Below are positions 35,475 through 45,213 of a stretch of DNA of 64,000 nucleotides, piece by piece. The notes beneath the pieces were generated by a model. It searched no databases. It saw only the letters and a list, made by a program, of their open reading frames with translations, and was not told the origin of the DNA. This DNA comes from Desulforamulus hydrothermalis Lam5 = DSM 18033. GTDB taxonomy: Bacteria; Bacillota; Desulfotomaculia; Desulfotomaculales; Desulfotomaculaceae. Positions within the stretch are counted from its first letter, which is position 1. Each line of letters opens with the position of its first letter. The translations under genes and the position numbers were made by a program. The stretch is taken from contig NZ_CAOS01000013.1 in the NCBI RefSeq assembly GCF_000315365.1, positions 124,001 to 188,000 on the forward strand, read 5' to 3'.

Positions 35475-38168
35475 TTGGAGATTATCACCACGCACGTCAA
35501 CACAGATCTGGACGGTCTGGCCTCCATGGTGGCAGCCCAGAAACTTTATCCCGGCGCGGAACTGATTTTTCCCGGCAAATTATCCCGTAATGTTGAAGAA
35601 TTTCTTGCTCTGCACAAAGACACCCTCAAAAATGTGCGCAACATTAAAGATATTAACATTGAACATGTTAAGCGTCTGATTATGGTGGATACCAAAAGTC
35701 CGGGGCGGGTATCCAAGTTAAAAGAACTGTTTAACCGGCCCCAGGTGGAGGTGCACATTTACGACCATCATCCCCGGGCGGCGGGAGATGTTGAAGGCAA
35801 AGTTGAAGTGGTAGAGCCGGTAGGAGCGGCTACTACCCTTCTGATTGAACGGATTAGAGCCAAGGGGCTGGAAATTACTCCCCTGGAAGCTACCATCATG
35901 ATGCTGGGGATTTATGAAGATACCGGTTGTTTGGTTTTTACCAATACAACTCCCAGGGATATCCGGGCGGCGGCTTTTTTGTTGGAACAGGGAGCTAACC
36001 TGGCGGTAGTGGCAGACTTTTTAGGCCGCCCGCTGACCCAGGATCAAAAGGCACTGCTGAAAAAACTGCTGGTCAGTGCGGAACACCATCAAATTAACGG
36101 CACCAAAGTATTAATTGCCCGCGGCAATGTGGATGAATTTGTGGGGGGGCTGGCCTTGCTGACCCATAAATTGTCCGAAATTGAGCGGACTGACGCCGTT
36201 TTTGCAGTGGTTGAGATGGAGGACCGGGTTCACTTGGTGGGGCGTTGTGCTTTAAAAGAGGTAAACTGCAAGGAGGTTATGGAACAGTTTGGCGGCGGAG
36301 GGCACCCGGCAGCTGCTTCGGCCACCATCAAAGGGCAGTCGGTGGATGAAGTGGCGGAGCGGCTGTTGGAACTGATTCGCAACATGATCCAGCCGCCCCT
36401 GACAGTTAAAGATATTATGTCAAGCCCTGTTAAAATGGTTTTCCCTGAGACAACCATAGAGGAAGCCGGCAAAATAATGCTGCGTTATGGCCATACCGGT
36501 TTACCGGTGATTAAGGACGGTAAGTTGGTAGGGGTTATCTCGCGGCGGGATGTGGAAAAAGCAACTCATCACGGGCTGGGCCACGCGCCGGTTAAAGGTT
36601 ATATGACCGCCCATGTCATAACAGTGCATAAAGATATGAATATCCATGATGTACAGGATTTAATGATTGAAAAGGATATAGGCAGGTTGCCGGTGGTGGA
36701 GGGGGATCGGGTGATCGGCATCGTTTCCCGCACCGATGTGCTGCGCACCCTGCATGAAGGATATAAGGGGCGTTATAGTACCACCTACACTCAGAAGGCG
36801 GCCACCAAAACTGCCAATATTAAGCCGGATTTACAGCGTGTCTTGCCCGGCCGGATAATGAGCATCCTGATTAAAGCCGGGGAAGTGGCCGAAAGGATGG
36901 GTTACCAAGTATATGCCGTGGGCGGCCTGGTTAGAGATGTGTTGCTTAAGGTAGAAAACCTGGATGTGGATTTGGTGGTCGAAGGCAACGGCATTGAGCT
37001 GGCCGATCAACTGGCCCGGGAAATCGGTGGGCGGGTACGGTGCCATGAGAAATTTGGTACAGCGGAAATAATTTTTCCTGACGGTTACTGGGTAGACGTG
37101 GTAACTGCCCGGGTGGAGTATTACGAATACCCGGCTGCCCTGCCCCAGGTAGAACAGTCATCCCTTAAACACGACTTATACCGCCGGGATTTTACCATTA
37201 ATGCCATGGCGGTGGCTTTAAATCCTGACCGGTTCGGTGAATTGGTCGATTACTTTAACGGCAGAGAAGATTTGCAAATCGGTGCTGTCCGGGTGCTGCA
37301 CAACTTGAGTTTTATCGAGGACCCCACCCGCATACTGAGGGCAATCCGGTTTGAACAAAGATATGACATGGCCATTGAACCCCAGACCCTCCGGTTAATT
37401 AAAGAGGCTGTGCGGGAAAAAATCCTGGCCCGTCTCAGTACAGAGCGCATGTGGGGGGAACTTAAGAGCATCCTGGAAGAAGCGGACCCGGAGCATATGT
37501 TGGACCGCATGTGGGAGCTGGGGGTATGGGATTACCTGTTTCCGGAAATTACTTTCTGGGAAGTGCAGTATGTTATCAGTGAGATTCCGCAGGCCCTGAT
37601 GATTCTGCGCAACTGGGGCTGGACCGAACCGGCGGAAAAATGGCTGCCGTATTTCCTGGGCATCTTACACCTAACCACCCAGGAAACGGCTTACCAAATT
37701 TGCCAGCGCTATAACCTGGGACGCCGGCAGACCGATAAGGTATTGGATACCATTGCCTATGGCCGGGTTGCCTTAAAAAGGTTAGCAGTGGCGGAAGAAG
37801 TCCCCCTGTCGGAATTGACCAAAATTGTCCAGACCCTGCCCCGGGAGGCTTATCCTTTATTTTTGACTTTGTTGGAGGATAAAACTGCCATTCGCCGTTT
37901 CCGCATGGTAATGGAATCCGTGCATAAAAATAAACCCACTGTAAACGGGAAAGATATTAAGGAGATGGGTTATCAACCGGGTCCCATGTACCGCAAAGCC
38001 CTGGATGCCGTATGGCGGGCCAGATTGGACGGCTTAGTGCACACCCGGGAAGAAGAGCTGGCCTATGTCCAATCTTTCTTAGAACATCATCAGGCACCCA
38101 AAATGCAGCCCAAGCAAGCCAAGGCCAGGCACAACCGCCCGCAGCAAAGCAAACAGGCCCAAAGGTAA
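35475..38168 (+). CDS. DHH-CBS-poly(A) polymerase family tRNA nucleotidyltransferase
   Basis: An 897-residue fusion. The N-terminal DHH phosphoesterase domain (HVNTDLDGLASMVAA, YDHHPRAAGD, and the DHHA1-like GGGGHPAAA) is about 300 residues. Two CBS domains follow (about residues 315-435), then the nucleotidyltransferase core (YAVGGLVRDVLL, LDVDLVVEG, RRDFTINAMA) and RNA-binding region. The layout matches long A-adding or CCA-adding enzymes of Aquifex and Clostridia. TTG 35475 was chosen because AGGGGG (35461-35466) covers the alternative GTG. Confidence 0.9.
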   Translation: MEIITTHVNTDLDGLASMVAAQKLYPGAELIFPGKLSRNVEEFLALHKDTLKNVRNIKDINIEHVKRLIMVDTKSPGRVSKLKELFNRPQVEVHIYDHHPRAAGDVEGKVEVVEPVGAATTLLIERIRAKGLEITPLEATIMMLGIYEDTGCLVFTNTTPRDIRAAAFLLEQGANLAVVADFLGRPLTQDQKALLKKLLVSAEHHQINGTKVLIARGNVDEFVGGLALLTHKLSEIERTDAVFAVVEMEDRVHLVGRCALKEVNCKEVMEQFGGGGHPAAASATIKGQSVDEVAERLLELIRNMIQPPLTVKDIMSSPVKMVFPETTIEEAGKIMLRYGHTGLPVIKDGKLVGVISRRDVEKATHHGLGHAPVKGYMTAHVITVHKDMNIHDVQDLMIEKDIGRLPVVEGDRVIGIVSRTDVLRTLHEGYKGRYSTTYTQKAATKTANIKPDLQRVLPGRIMSILIKAGEVAERMGYQVYAVGGLVRDVLLKVENLDVDLVVEGNGIELADQLAREIGGRVRCHEKFGTAEIIFPDGYWVDVVTARVEYYEYPAALPQVEQSSLKHDLYRRDFTINAMAVALNPDRFGELVDYFNGREDLQIGAVRVLHNLSFIEDPTRILRAIRFEQRYDMAIEPQTLRLIKEAVREKILARLSTERMWGELKSILEEADPEHMLDRMWELGVWDYLFPEITFWEVQYVISEIPQALMILRNWGWTEPAEKWLPYFLGILHLTTQETAYQICQRYNLGRRQTDKVLDTIAYGRVALKRLAVAEEVPLSELTKIVQTLPREAYPLFLTLLEDKTAIRRFRMVMESVHKNKPTVNGKDIKEMGYQPGPMYRKALDAVWRARLDGLVHTREEELAYVQSFLEHHQAPKMQPKQAKARHNRPQQSKQAQR

Positions 38169-38182
38169 AGGGGGCTTAACAA

Positions 38183-38806
38183 ATGTTTGGTGTACCATCC
38201 ATAGAAGAAGTAATCTATAAATTATTATTAATCTTTTTTGCTTTACCCCTGCATGAATATGCCCACGGGCTGGTTGCTTATAAACTGGGGGATCCCACCG
38301 CCAAGTATGAAGGCAGGCTTACCTTAAATCCCTTTAAACACCTGGACCCGCTGGGAACCATCTTAATTTTCTTCGGCCCCATCGGCTGGGCCAAACCGGT
38401 TCCGGTCAACCCGTTTCATTTTGCCAACCGCAAAAAGGGCATGATGCTGGTTTCTCTGGCGGGGCCGGGTGCTAATTTTCTGCTGGCAGTTATAGGAGCG
38501 ATGCTGCTGGGGATCTTTTATCAATCACCTGTGCCGGCTTATATTTTTGAAAATTTTATGGTATTAAATGTCTGGCTGGCAGTTTTCAACTTGTTGCCCC
38601 TGCCACCCTTGGACGGTTCTAAAATTTTAGCCGGGCTTTTGCCGGGACGCCAGGCCTGGTTGTACGAATTAGAAAGATATGGTTTTGCCATTTTGTTTCT
38701 TTTAATATTTTTTGGTTTTTTAACACCTATATTAATATTTTTTGCCAAACCGGTAATTAAATTTTTGGTTGTGCTGGCAAATCTTGTGGCGGGGTTGCCA
38801 CTTTAA
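38183..38806 (+). CDS. Site-2 protease family (M50) membrane metalloprotease
   Basis: A 207-residue polytopic protein with the zinc motif HEYAH (residues 24-28) and the second metal motif NLLPLPPLDGSKIL. It belongs to the short, PDZ-less rhomboid-neighbour type common in Firmicutes. Substrate unknown. 14 nt downstream of the nucleotidyltransferase and 25 nt upstream of trpS. Confidence 0.9.
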   Translation: MFGVPSIEEVIYKLLLIFFALPLHEYAHGLVAYKLGDPTAKYEGRLTLNPFKHLDPLGTILIFFGPIGWAKPVPVNPFHFANRKKGMMLVSLAGPGANFLLAVIGAMLLGIFYQSPVPAYIFENFMVLNVWLAVFNLLPLPPLDGSKILAGLLPGRQAWLYELERYGFAILFLLIFFGFLTPILIFFAKPVIKFLVVLANLVAGLPL

Positions 38807-38831
38807 GATTAAGATAAAGGAGAATCTTGCT

Positions 38832-39824
38832 ATGACCAACAAAGGAACAATTTTAAGCGGCATGAGACCTACCGGTCGATTACATCTGGGTCACCAGAGT
38901 GTGCTTGACAACTGGGTTGATTTACAGGATCAATATAACTGCTTTTTTATGGTGGCTGACCTGCATGCCCTGACTACCGGCTGGGAAGAAGCCCGAGATA
39001 TTAACCGGAACACATTGGAGATGGTGGCTGACTGGCTGGCTTCCGGCCTGGATCCCGAAAAGAGTGCTATTTTTCGCCAGTCCAATGTTTTACAGCATGC
39101 CGAGTTGCATTTAATGCTTTCTATGGTAACTCCCTTATCTTGGTTGGAACGGGTGCCCACTTATAAGGACCAAATACAAAAGCTGGGAGAAATGGGCAAA
39201 GATATAAACACCTATGGCTTTCTCGGTTATCCCTTGCTGATGGCGGCTGACATTCTCCTTTACAAGGCCAATGCCGTACCGGTGGGCGAAGACCAGCTGC
39301 CTCACATTGAATTAACCCGGGAAGTGGCCCGGCGGTTTAATCACTTGTTTAAGCCGGTCTTCCCGGAACCCCAGGGTATTGTAAAGAAAGAAGTTGCTGT
39401 TTTGCCCGGCATCGACGGGGCTAAAATGAGCAAAAGCTACCACAACTACATTTCCATCGGGGCAGATCCGGAGGAAATTCAAAAGAATGTCAACCTGATG
39501 GTTACCGACCCGGCTCGCATTCGCAAAACCGACCCGGGCAATCCTGAGGTATGTGTGGTTCATAAATTCCATCGTATTTATAACCGTGAACTTTTAGAAA
39601 GTATTGAAGAAGCCTGCCGGGGCGGTCGTACCGGTTGCGTGGCTTGCAAGAAACAGCTGGCCGGTTCTTTGGAAAAACAAGCTGTGGCGGTGCGCGCACG
39701 CCGGCAGGAGATTTTGAGTAAGCCCAGCTATATTGAAGAAGTATTAAGGGCAGGGGAGGCCAAGGCCCGGCAGGTAGCCGGCCGGACCATGCAAGAAGTC
39801 AGAGAGGCCGTCTTCGGTAGCTAG
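38832..39824 (+). CDS. trpS: Tryptophanyl-tRNA synthetase
   Basis: A 330-residue class I aminoacyl-tRNA synthetase. The HIGH-type motif is RPTGRLHLGH and the KMSKS motif appears as GAKMSKSYHN. The ATG at 38832 lies behind AAAGGAGAA; the longer ORF upstream overlaps the M50 gene. No T-box leader is possible in the 25-nt gap, so expression probably depends on the upstream operon. Confidence 0.96.
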   Translation: MTNKGTILSGMRPTGRLHLGHQSVLDNWVDLQDQYNCFFMVADLHALTTGWEEARDINRNTLEMVADWLASGLDPEKSAIFRQSNVLQHAELHLMLSMVTPLSWLERVPTYKDQIQKLGEMGKDINTYGFLGYPLLMAADILLYKANAVPVGEDQLPHIELTREVARRFNHLFKPVFPEPQGIVKKEVAVLPGIDGAKMSKSYHNYISIGADPEEIQKNVNLMVTDPARIRKTDPGNPEVCVVHKFHRIYNRELLESIEEACRGGRTGCVACKKQLAGSLEKQAVAVRARRQEILSKPSYIEEVLRAGEAKARQVAGRTMQEVREAVFGS

Positions 39825-39893
39825 ATATAGGCTCCGCCGTTAACCGCAGTGCAAACAAGACCACAGAGTTAAATTAAGGCGGGGGATGGTTAA

Positions 39894-40646
39894 TTGTCTT
39901 ACCAGGTGAAACTGGCCACCTTTGAAGGACCCTTGGACTTACTGCTGCACTTGATAGATAAAGAGCAAATAAACATTTATGATATTCCGATTGCCCAAAT
40001 CACTTCCCAATACCTTTCATATTTACAGCAGATGCAGGCCTTGGATATAGATGTAGCCAGCGAATTTTTGGTTATGGCTGCCACCCTGGTGTCCATTAAG
40101 GCGAGGATGCTGTTGCCCCGCTCGCCCGGAGATCAGGAACTGCAGCCGGCAGAACCTGATCCACGGGAAGAATTAGTGCAGCGCCTTTTAGAGTACCGCA
40201 AGTTTAAGGAAGTGGCTGCTTACCTAAAGGAAAGAGAAAGCAAAACCGGCAAAACATATACCAGAAATAATTCCGCCGAGTTGTATCAGCACTTAATAAA
40301 ACCCCGCGACCCGCTGGGGGGTGTCACCCTGGAGATGCTGCTGCACTCCCTGCAGCAGGTGCTCCGGCGGGCGGCTGCCGGTTTTACATTGCCCGAAGCA
40401 ATAACCCGAGAGGAAATCCAGGTACCCGAAAAGATGCGCCAGTTAATGGCCAGGCTTCTTTTATATCCCCAGGGGTTGTTGTTTTCCCACCTGTTTGCCG
40501 AAAAAACAACTCTGTCAGATATTGTGGTAACCTTTTTAGCCGTCTTGGAGCTGTTAAAAACAGGCCAGATTGAGGCCCGCCAGTGTGACACCTTTGGGGA
40601 AATAACCATCCTGCGACGAACTCAGGCGATAACTGGGGAGGGATAG
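39894..40646 (+). CDS. scpA: Segregation and condensation protein A
   Basis: A 250-residue kleisin that joins ScpB and SMC in chromosome condensation. The N-terminal signature VKLATFEGPLDLLLHLIDKE is clear and the C-terminal winged helix (residues about 180-245) ends DTFGEITILRR. TTG start behind GGGGGA. It is followed by scpB with a 2-nt gap. Confidence 0.95.
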   Translation: MSYQVKLATFEGPLDLLLHLIDKEQINIYDIPIAQITSQYLSYLQQMQALDIDVASEFLVMAATLVSIKARMLLPRSPGDQELQPAEPDPREELVQRLLEYRKFKEVAAYLKERESKTGKTYTRNNSAELYQHLIKPRDPLGGVTLEMLLHSLQQVLRRAAAGFTLPEAITREEIQVPEKMRQLMARLLLYPQGLLFSHLFAEKTTLSDIVVTFLAVLELLKTGQIEARQCDTFGEITILRRTQAITGEG

Positions 40647-40648
40647 TT

Positions 40649-41197
40649 TTGGCTGTATTGTTTAAAGAGCAGACCAAAGCAGCTCTGGAGGCCTTACTGT
40701 TTGTAGCCGGTGAGCCCCTTTCGGTGCAAACCTTGGCTCGCATAGCGGAATTAGATGCGACGGATGCCCTGGAACTGTTGCGGGAACTGGCCCGGGATTA
40801 TGACACCAGGCCCGGCGGGCTGAAGATAATTGAGGCGGCAGATACCTGGCAAATGTGTACCCGACCGGAATATGCCTCTTATATTGAAAGGCTTTACAGA
40901 AAAAGCGGCACCGGTTTGTCCCGAGCGGCAGTGGAAACGCTGGCGATTATTGCCTATCGGCAGCCGATCACCAAAACAGAGATCGAATTGATTCGGGGTG
41001 TCAAGGTGGATTCACCCATCAGCACCCTGCTGGAACGCAACTTAATCGAGGAAAAAGGCCGGCGCGAAGGACCCGGCCGGCCGGTTCTTTACGGTACCAC
41101 GGTGGATTTTTTAAAGTACTTTGGTTTAAAATCGTTAGCCGACCTTCCTCCTTTAGAGGATTTTTTGGTAGAAAACGCAGAGCAATGTGAAATCTAA
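40649..41197 (+). CDS. scpB: Segregation and condensation protein B
   Basis: A 182-residue two-winged-helix protein of the SMC-ScpAB complex. Typical segments are ALEALLFVAGEPLSVQTLA, SRAAVETLAIIAYRQPITK and the GRPVLYGTT segment near the C-terminus. TTG start directly after scpA. A strong terminator follows. Confidence 0.95.
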   Translation: MAVLFKEQTKAALEALLFVAGEPLSVQTLARIAELDATDALELLRELARDYDTRPGGLKIIEAADTWQMCTRPEYASYIERLYRKSGTGLSRAAVETLAIIAYRQPITKTEIELIRGVKVDSPISTLLERNLIEEKGRREGPGRPVLYGTTVDFLKYFGLKSLADLPPLEDFLVENAEQCEI

Positions 41198-41233
41198 GGT
41201 GTAGCAAGAATAATCTTGCTACACCTTTGTTTT
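41195..41233 (+). terminator. Intrinsic terminator after scpAB
   Basis: AAGGTGTAGCAAGA pairs with TCTTGCTACACCTTT (41214-41228), followed by GTTTTT. Confidence 0.9.
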
Positions 41234-41316
41234 TATAAGCAATGCGCATATTTCTCCAGAAATTGCTAAAAATAATGTTAAATTTGTACTTGTTCTTAAA
41301 ACAAGGAGGAATTGCC

Positions 41317-42165
41317 ATGCGTAAATTTTTATGGTTGTTTTGCCTGAGCTTGCTGATTGCACTGCCCCTGGGCTGTGCCCCGGCCAAAAAACCCGCGCCG
41401 GCCCCACAACCCAAAACCATTGTGGTACCTGATGTTTCCCGGATTACTTTTGAAACTATGGATTACGACAAGGCTCCCGAAATTGTAAAGGCTCTGGCAA
41501 ATACCTTGCGGGATAAGCATTTTGCCGTCTGGACATCGGTTAACGGCAGGAATTATGTGCTTGTCAGCCAACAAAACCTGCCGGCAGGCAGAGCGATAAA
41601 AATTGCAGAGATTGAACGGCGCTTGCCGGCCAATGATTTTGACTGGATAAATGTCAAATTAAAATATCTGTCAACTGCACCAAGCGGGCCAAAAGCAGAT
41701 ACCGAAAAGCCTCTGGTGGCATCATTTACCATGGACAGGCCGGTTAAAGCTTTGGGGTTTGAGATAGAACGGGAAGCTGCGCCTCCCGGTTTACCGGTCC
41801 CTGCCGTACCTGTTGCGCCTAAAGAAAAGAACACCGCAGACAAAGGTTTAAGATTAGACAGCCCGGCGCCGGGGGAACAGGTTAAAAGTCCCCTGCAGGT
41901 CTCCGGCACGGCTGCCGGGGTGGCAGGACAAGTGAGAATTAGAATAAAAAATGCTGCCGGCGTAACCCTGGCAGAAAAACCGGTAGCAATTCAAGGCGGT
42001 AAATTTACTGCTACCATGGGTTTTAGCTCCCCTGCCGAACGGGAACGCGGCAGTGTGGAAGCCTTTGTGACCGGCGATGAGGGAGTAGAAAAAGATACTG
42101 TGTCGGTGCCGGTGGTACTGCTGCCTGCTGCGGCCGGCGAAACTGAATCGATCGGTGCCCCGTGA
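41317..42165 (+). CDS. Lipoprotein with Gmad2-like immunoglobulin domain
   Basis: A 282-residue predicted lipoprotein: signal peptide with lipobox ALPLGC, Cys20 being the lipidated residue. A Pro/Ala-rich linker and a middle domain of about 110 residues precede a C-terminal beta-sandwich (LDSPAPGEQVKSPLQVSGTA), which resembles the Gmad2 domain of spore germination and sporulation lipoproteins. ATG behind AAGGAGG. A role in the spore or cell envelope is inferred only from this domain. Confidence 0.75.
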   Translation: MRKFLWLFCLSLLIALPLGCAPAKKPAPAPQPKTIVVPDVSRITFETMDYDKAPEIVKALANTLRDKHFAVWTSVNGRNYVLVSQQNLPAGRAIKIAEIERRLPANDFDWINVKLKYLSTAPSGPKADTEKPLVASFTMDRPVKALGFEIEREAAPPGLPVPAVPVAPKEKNTADKGLRLDSPAPGEQVKSPLQVSGTAAGVAGQVRIRIKNAAGVTLAEKPVAIQGGKFTATMGFSSPAERERGSVEAFVTGDEGVEKDTVSVPVVLLPAAAGETESIGAP

Positions 42166-42222
42166 GCAAACACTTAAGCAAAAAATGAGCAAAGCCCGAT
42201 AGTAAAGAGAGGTGACCAAAGT

Positions 42223-42930
42223 CTGTTAATAATTTTTTGCTTAGTAACTGCTGTAACCTTACCGGCTTTGGTCTTCCTTTCTTATATTAAAGTTCGCTTT
42301 CAGTATTTTCGCTTGCATGAAGATGATACCGTCAGTATAGAATTTTTTCTTTGGGGCGTTTTTCATCACAGGATAGAAATTCCGGTGTTGATGCTGCGGC
42401 AAAAAATGGCCGGTTTTTCTTTGATTAGCCGAACCGAACTGGAAACCGGTCAAGGGGACCCGGGAGAAATTATGAGCCGGGAAAACCAAATCACCATAAC
42501 CGGTGTGCAGCAGTTGTTGGACAAACTGCGTAAGTGGCTGCTCTGGTTGCAGGTTGTTCAAGAGGATGTCGATTTTTTTTTAAGACATCTGGTGCTGGAG
42601 AAATTTTACTGGCGAATCAGCTTTGGTACGACGGATGCGGCGGCTACCGGCATGCTGGCCGGTCTGGCCTGGAGTTTTGCAGGCCTTGTCACAGCTTTGT
42701 TTTATCACAAAATTGCACCCGGCAGGGTACAGCCGGTTATTAAGGTTGAGCCTGATTTTAAAAAAGCCGGCTTTGCCACATCGGCTGACTGCATATTTAA
42801 AATTAGGATTGGCTATATTATGGTTACGGGTCTGAAAATTTTGAAGAAAAAGGCAAACAAACAGGGGGTGAATTTTCTTGGCAGAACATCCCATAGAAGG
42901 TCTCATGAAAACTGCCATGGAAAGTATTAA
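42223..42930 (+). CDS. DUF2953 domain membrane protein
   Basis: Hydrophobic N-terminal helix (LVTAVTLPALVFLSYI) followed by a basic/aromatic domain and the C-terminal FKIRIGYIMVTGLKILKK typical of DUF2953 proteins, which lie beside ytfJ in many spore formers. The start is uncertain. CTG 42223, seven bases after AGGTGA, would include the whole helix; TTG 42268 would cut it. The 3' end overlaps ytfJ by 53 nt. Function unknown, sporulation-linked by context. Confidence 0.75.
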   Translation: MLIIFCLVTAVTLPALVFLSYIKVRFQYFRLHEDDTVSIEFFLWGVFHHRIEIPVLMLRQKMAGFSLISRTELETGQGDPGEIMSRENQITITGVQQLLDKLRKWLLWLQVVQEDVDFFLRHLVLEKFYWRISFGTTDAAATGMLAGLAWSFAGLVTALFYHKIAPGRVQPVIKVEPDFKKAGFATSADCIFKIRIGYIMVTGLKILKKKANKQGVNFLGRTSHRRSHENCHGKY

Positions 42931-43306
42931 AGAAATGGTGGATGTCAATACGGTGGTGGGAGATCCTGTAGAAACACCGGACGGCAGTGTTATTATACCT
43001 GTTTCCAGGGTTGCCTGCGGCTTTGCCGCCGGGGGGGGCGAATATGCCGTGGGAACCGGCAGCAAAAATCAGGGGGAATCCTCCGGGGCACCCTTTGGCG
43101 GCGGCAGTGGCGCGGGAGTATCAGTACAGCCCATGGGTTTTTTGGTGGTTGGCAACGGGCAAATTCGCCTGCTGCCGGTGGATGACAGCCACGCCTTGTT
43201 TGACCGGCTGATTGATACGGCACCGCAGATGTTGAATCAAATACAAAGCATGTTTAACAAAAGTAAAAATACCGCAGAAACCGGAGCAAAACAGCCGATT
43301 GTCTAG
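42878..43306 (+). CDS. ytfJ: Sporulation protein YtfJ (GerW family)
   Basis: A 142-residue protein with the GerW/YtfJ core: IPVSRVACGFAAGGGEY, GGGSGAGVSVQPMGFLVV and a C-terminal helix. In Bacillus it is a spore protein needed for normal germination. TTG start behind AGGGGGTGA. It is coupled to the DUF2953 gene by overlap, the usual pairing, and followed by a terminator. Confidence 0.94.
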   Translation: MAEHPIEGLMKTAMESIKEMVDVNTVVGDPVETPDGSVIIPVSRVACGFAAGGGEYAVGTGSKNQGESSGAPFGGGSGAGVSVQPMGFLVVGNGQIRLLPVDDSHALFDRLIDTAPQMLNQIQSMFNKSKNTAETGAKQPIV

Positions 43307-43315
43307 GGCATTGGA

Positions 43316-43342
43316 AAAAAGTGGGGTAACCCACTTTTTATT
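43316..43342 (+). terminator. Intrinsic terminator after ytfJ
   Basis: AAAAGTGGG and CCCACTTTT arms around a short GTAA loop, followed by T-rich sequence. Confidence 0.8.
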
Positions 43343-43417
43343 TTGTCTTTTTTAAAGGGATATAGTAGTTGATGTCGAAACAACAATTGTCTTTTCATTA
43401 GAACGGAGGTAATTATT

Positions 43418-45163
43418 TTGATTGATCGGTTAATATCCGTTCCCCACCTCAACCAATCCCAATTATTGGCAAGGTGGCAAAAATTTATTAAAGGAGAGCC
43501 TATAGAATCACAAGACATCTTTGAGGAGACATATAAGGGTTGGCAGCGCTGCCTGGCCAGGGGCATTAACCCGTTTAAAATTAACATAAAGTGTTTATCC
43601 GAGGCCGAACTTCAGTACAGAAAAGTAAACTTGCATGAAATAAGCTGTCTCCTGGAGCCGCATCTGCAAACCATAATCCGGGCGGTAAGCACACACAGTG
43701 ATCACTACTATATTGCAGTGGCGGATCACGAAGGCTATGTTATGGAGGTGTTCAGCGACAAGGCATCGGCGGCCGGCTTGTGCAATATGCCAATGTACCC
43801 GGGAGTGTGTTTTGCGGAGGAATATGCAGGCAACAACGGGATAGGTTCTGTATTGGCTGTGGGCAAACCTTTAGCTGTTATCGGTGCGGAACATTATTTA
43901 GCCATTTTTCACAAGTGGTCCTGCGTCGGGGCTCCGGTTTTGGACGATGACGGCAGGGTGCGGGCTGTCATCGAGGTAAGCACGCCCTGTGGTTCGGAAA
44001 GTCCTTATACATTTAGTTTAACAGTGGCGGCAGCCAAGGCAGTAGAAGCTGCCCTTAAACAAATTCAAATGGCCAGGCAGTTGCAGGAGTCAAAAAAAAT
44101 CCTCAGGCAATTGATGCAACAACGGGATATTATTTTTAATGCCATGTCCCAGGGAGTGGTGATATTAAACAAAGACGGCATTGTTACCTTTTTTAACAAA
44201 GCGGCAGAGAAAATTTGGAACCTGCCGGCCAGTGAAATCGGGGGCAGAAGTTTTGAATGTCTGAGGCAGGGCCGCTGCCGCCGACCGGAACCTTTGCTGC
44301 TGCAAACCATCCGTGAAGCCAGGCCCTTTACCAACATTGAGTGCAAATGCCGCAATGACCAGCACGATAAATTTTTGCTGGTAAATACCAGCCTGTTAAG
44401 AGATGAAAACGATGCGGTAGCCGGTGCCATCGGCATTTATACCGATGTTACCGATCTGCGCCGTCAGGAAGCCCGCATTAAGGAACAGGAAAAACTGGCC
44501 GTAGTGGGTCAGATGGCTGCCGGCATGGCCCATGAAATACGCAACCCCCTTGCTTCTGTGCGTGGTTTTGCTCAACTGATGAGTGAAAAAATTGGAAAAG
44601 TAAACAGCACCTTTAAAGAATATATGGAAATAATGATTCAAGAGATTGATCAGGCAGATAACTTTATTAACAACTTTCTCCAGCTGGCCAGACCCAAGGC
44701 ACCTTCCATGCAGCGGTGTTCGTTGAATGAACTTATTACCAGTTTTGTCCATATTTTTGAATCCCAGGCATTTATCCAGGGAGTTAAAGTAGAAACTGAT
44801 TTGCAGAAAGACCTGCCTTTGATTACCATTGATAAGGATCAAATTAAACAAGTGCTGCTTAATTTATGTCAAAATGCCCTGCAAGCCCTGGAGCGGCAGG
44901 GGAGGATTTTGCTGGTAACCAGATACCATCAGGCAGAAAAAGAAGTATGCCTGTCAGTAATTGACAACGGACCGGGTATACCGCCGGAAAACCTGGATAA
45001 ACTGGGGACGCCCTTTTTTACGACCAAGGATAAGGGCACCGGCTTGGGGTTGTCGATTTCTTACACCATTGTTGACAGCCACCGGGGACGCATTGAAGTG
45101 GACAGTCAACCGGGCCGGGGAACTTGTTTCTCTGTCTACCTGCCGGTGGACGAACAGTTCTAA
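43418..45163 (+). CDS. Sensor histidine kinase with GAF and PAS domains
   Basis: A 581-residue soluble kinase. The N-terminal 215 residues resemble the GAF sensor region of AcoR-type regulators (GVCFAEEYAGNNGIGSVLA). A PAS domain follows (about 235-355), then a HisKA domain with phospho-accepting His in AAGMAHEIRNPLASVRGF and the ATPase domain (N-box QVLLNLCQNALQAL, DNGPGI, GTGLGLSI). No membrane helices and no adjacent response regulator. Such orphan kinases often feed the Spo0A pathway in spore formers; that is inference. TTG start with AACGGAGG. Confidence 0.9.
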   Translation: MIDRLISVPHLNQSQLLARWQKFIKGEPIESQDIFEETYKGWQRCLARGINPFKINIKCLSEAELQYRKVNLHEISCLLEPHLQTIIRAVSTHSDHYYIAVADHEGYVMEVFSDKASAAGLCNMPMYPGVCFAEEYAGNNGIGSVLAVGKPLAVIGAEHYLAIFHKWSCVGAPVLDDDGRVRAVIEVSTPCGSESPYTFSLTVAAAKAVEAALKQIQMARQLQESKKILRQLMQQRDIIFNAMSQGVVILNKDGIVTFFNKAAEKIWNLPASEIGGRSFECLRQGRCRRPEPLLLQTIREARPFTNIECKCRNDQHDKFLLVNTSLLRDENDAVAGAIGIYTDVTDLRRQEARIKEQEKLAVVGQMAAGMAHEIRNPLASVRGFAQLMSEKIGKVNSTFKEYMEIMIQEIDQADNFINNFLQLARPKAPSMQRCSLNELITSFVHIFESQAFIQGVKVETDLQKDLPLITIDKDQIKQVLLNLCQNALQALERQGRILLVTRYHQAEKEVCLSVIDNGPGIPPENLDKLGTPFFTTKDKGTGLGLSISYTIVDSHRGRIEVDSQPGRGTCFSVYLPVDEQF

Positions 45164-45213
45164 TTAATTTCTGCCCCTCATAAGATCTGGTAGGAGGACA
45201 AGGGGGGGAGAAC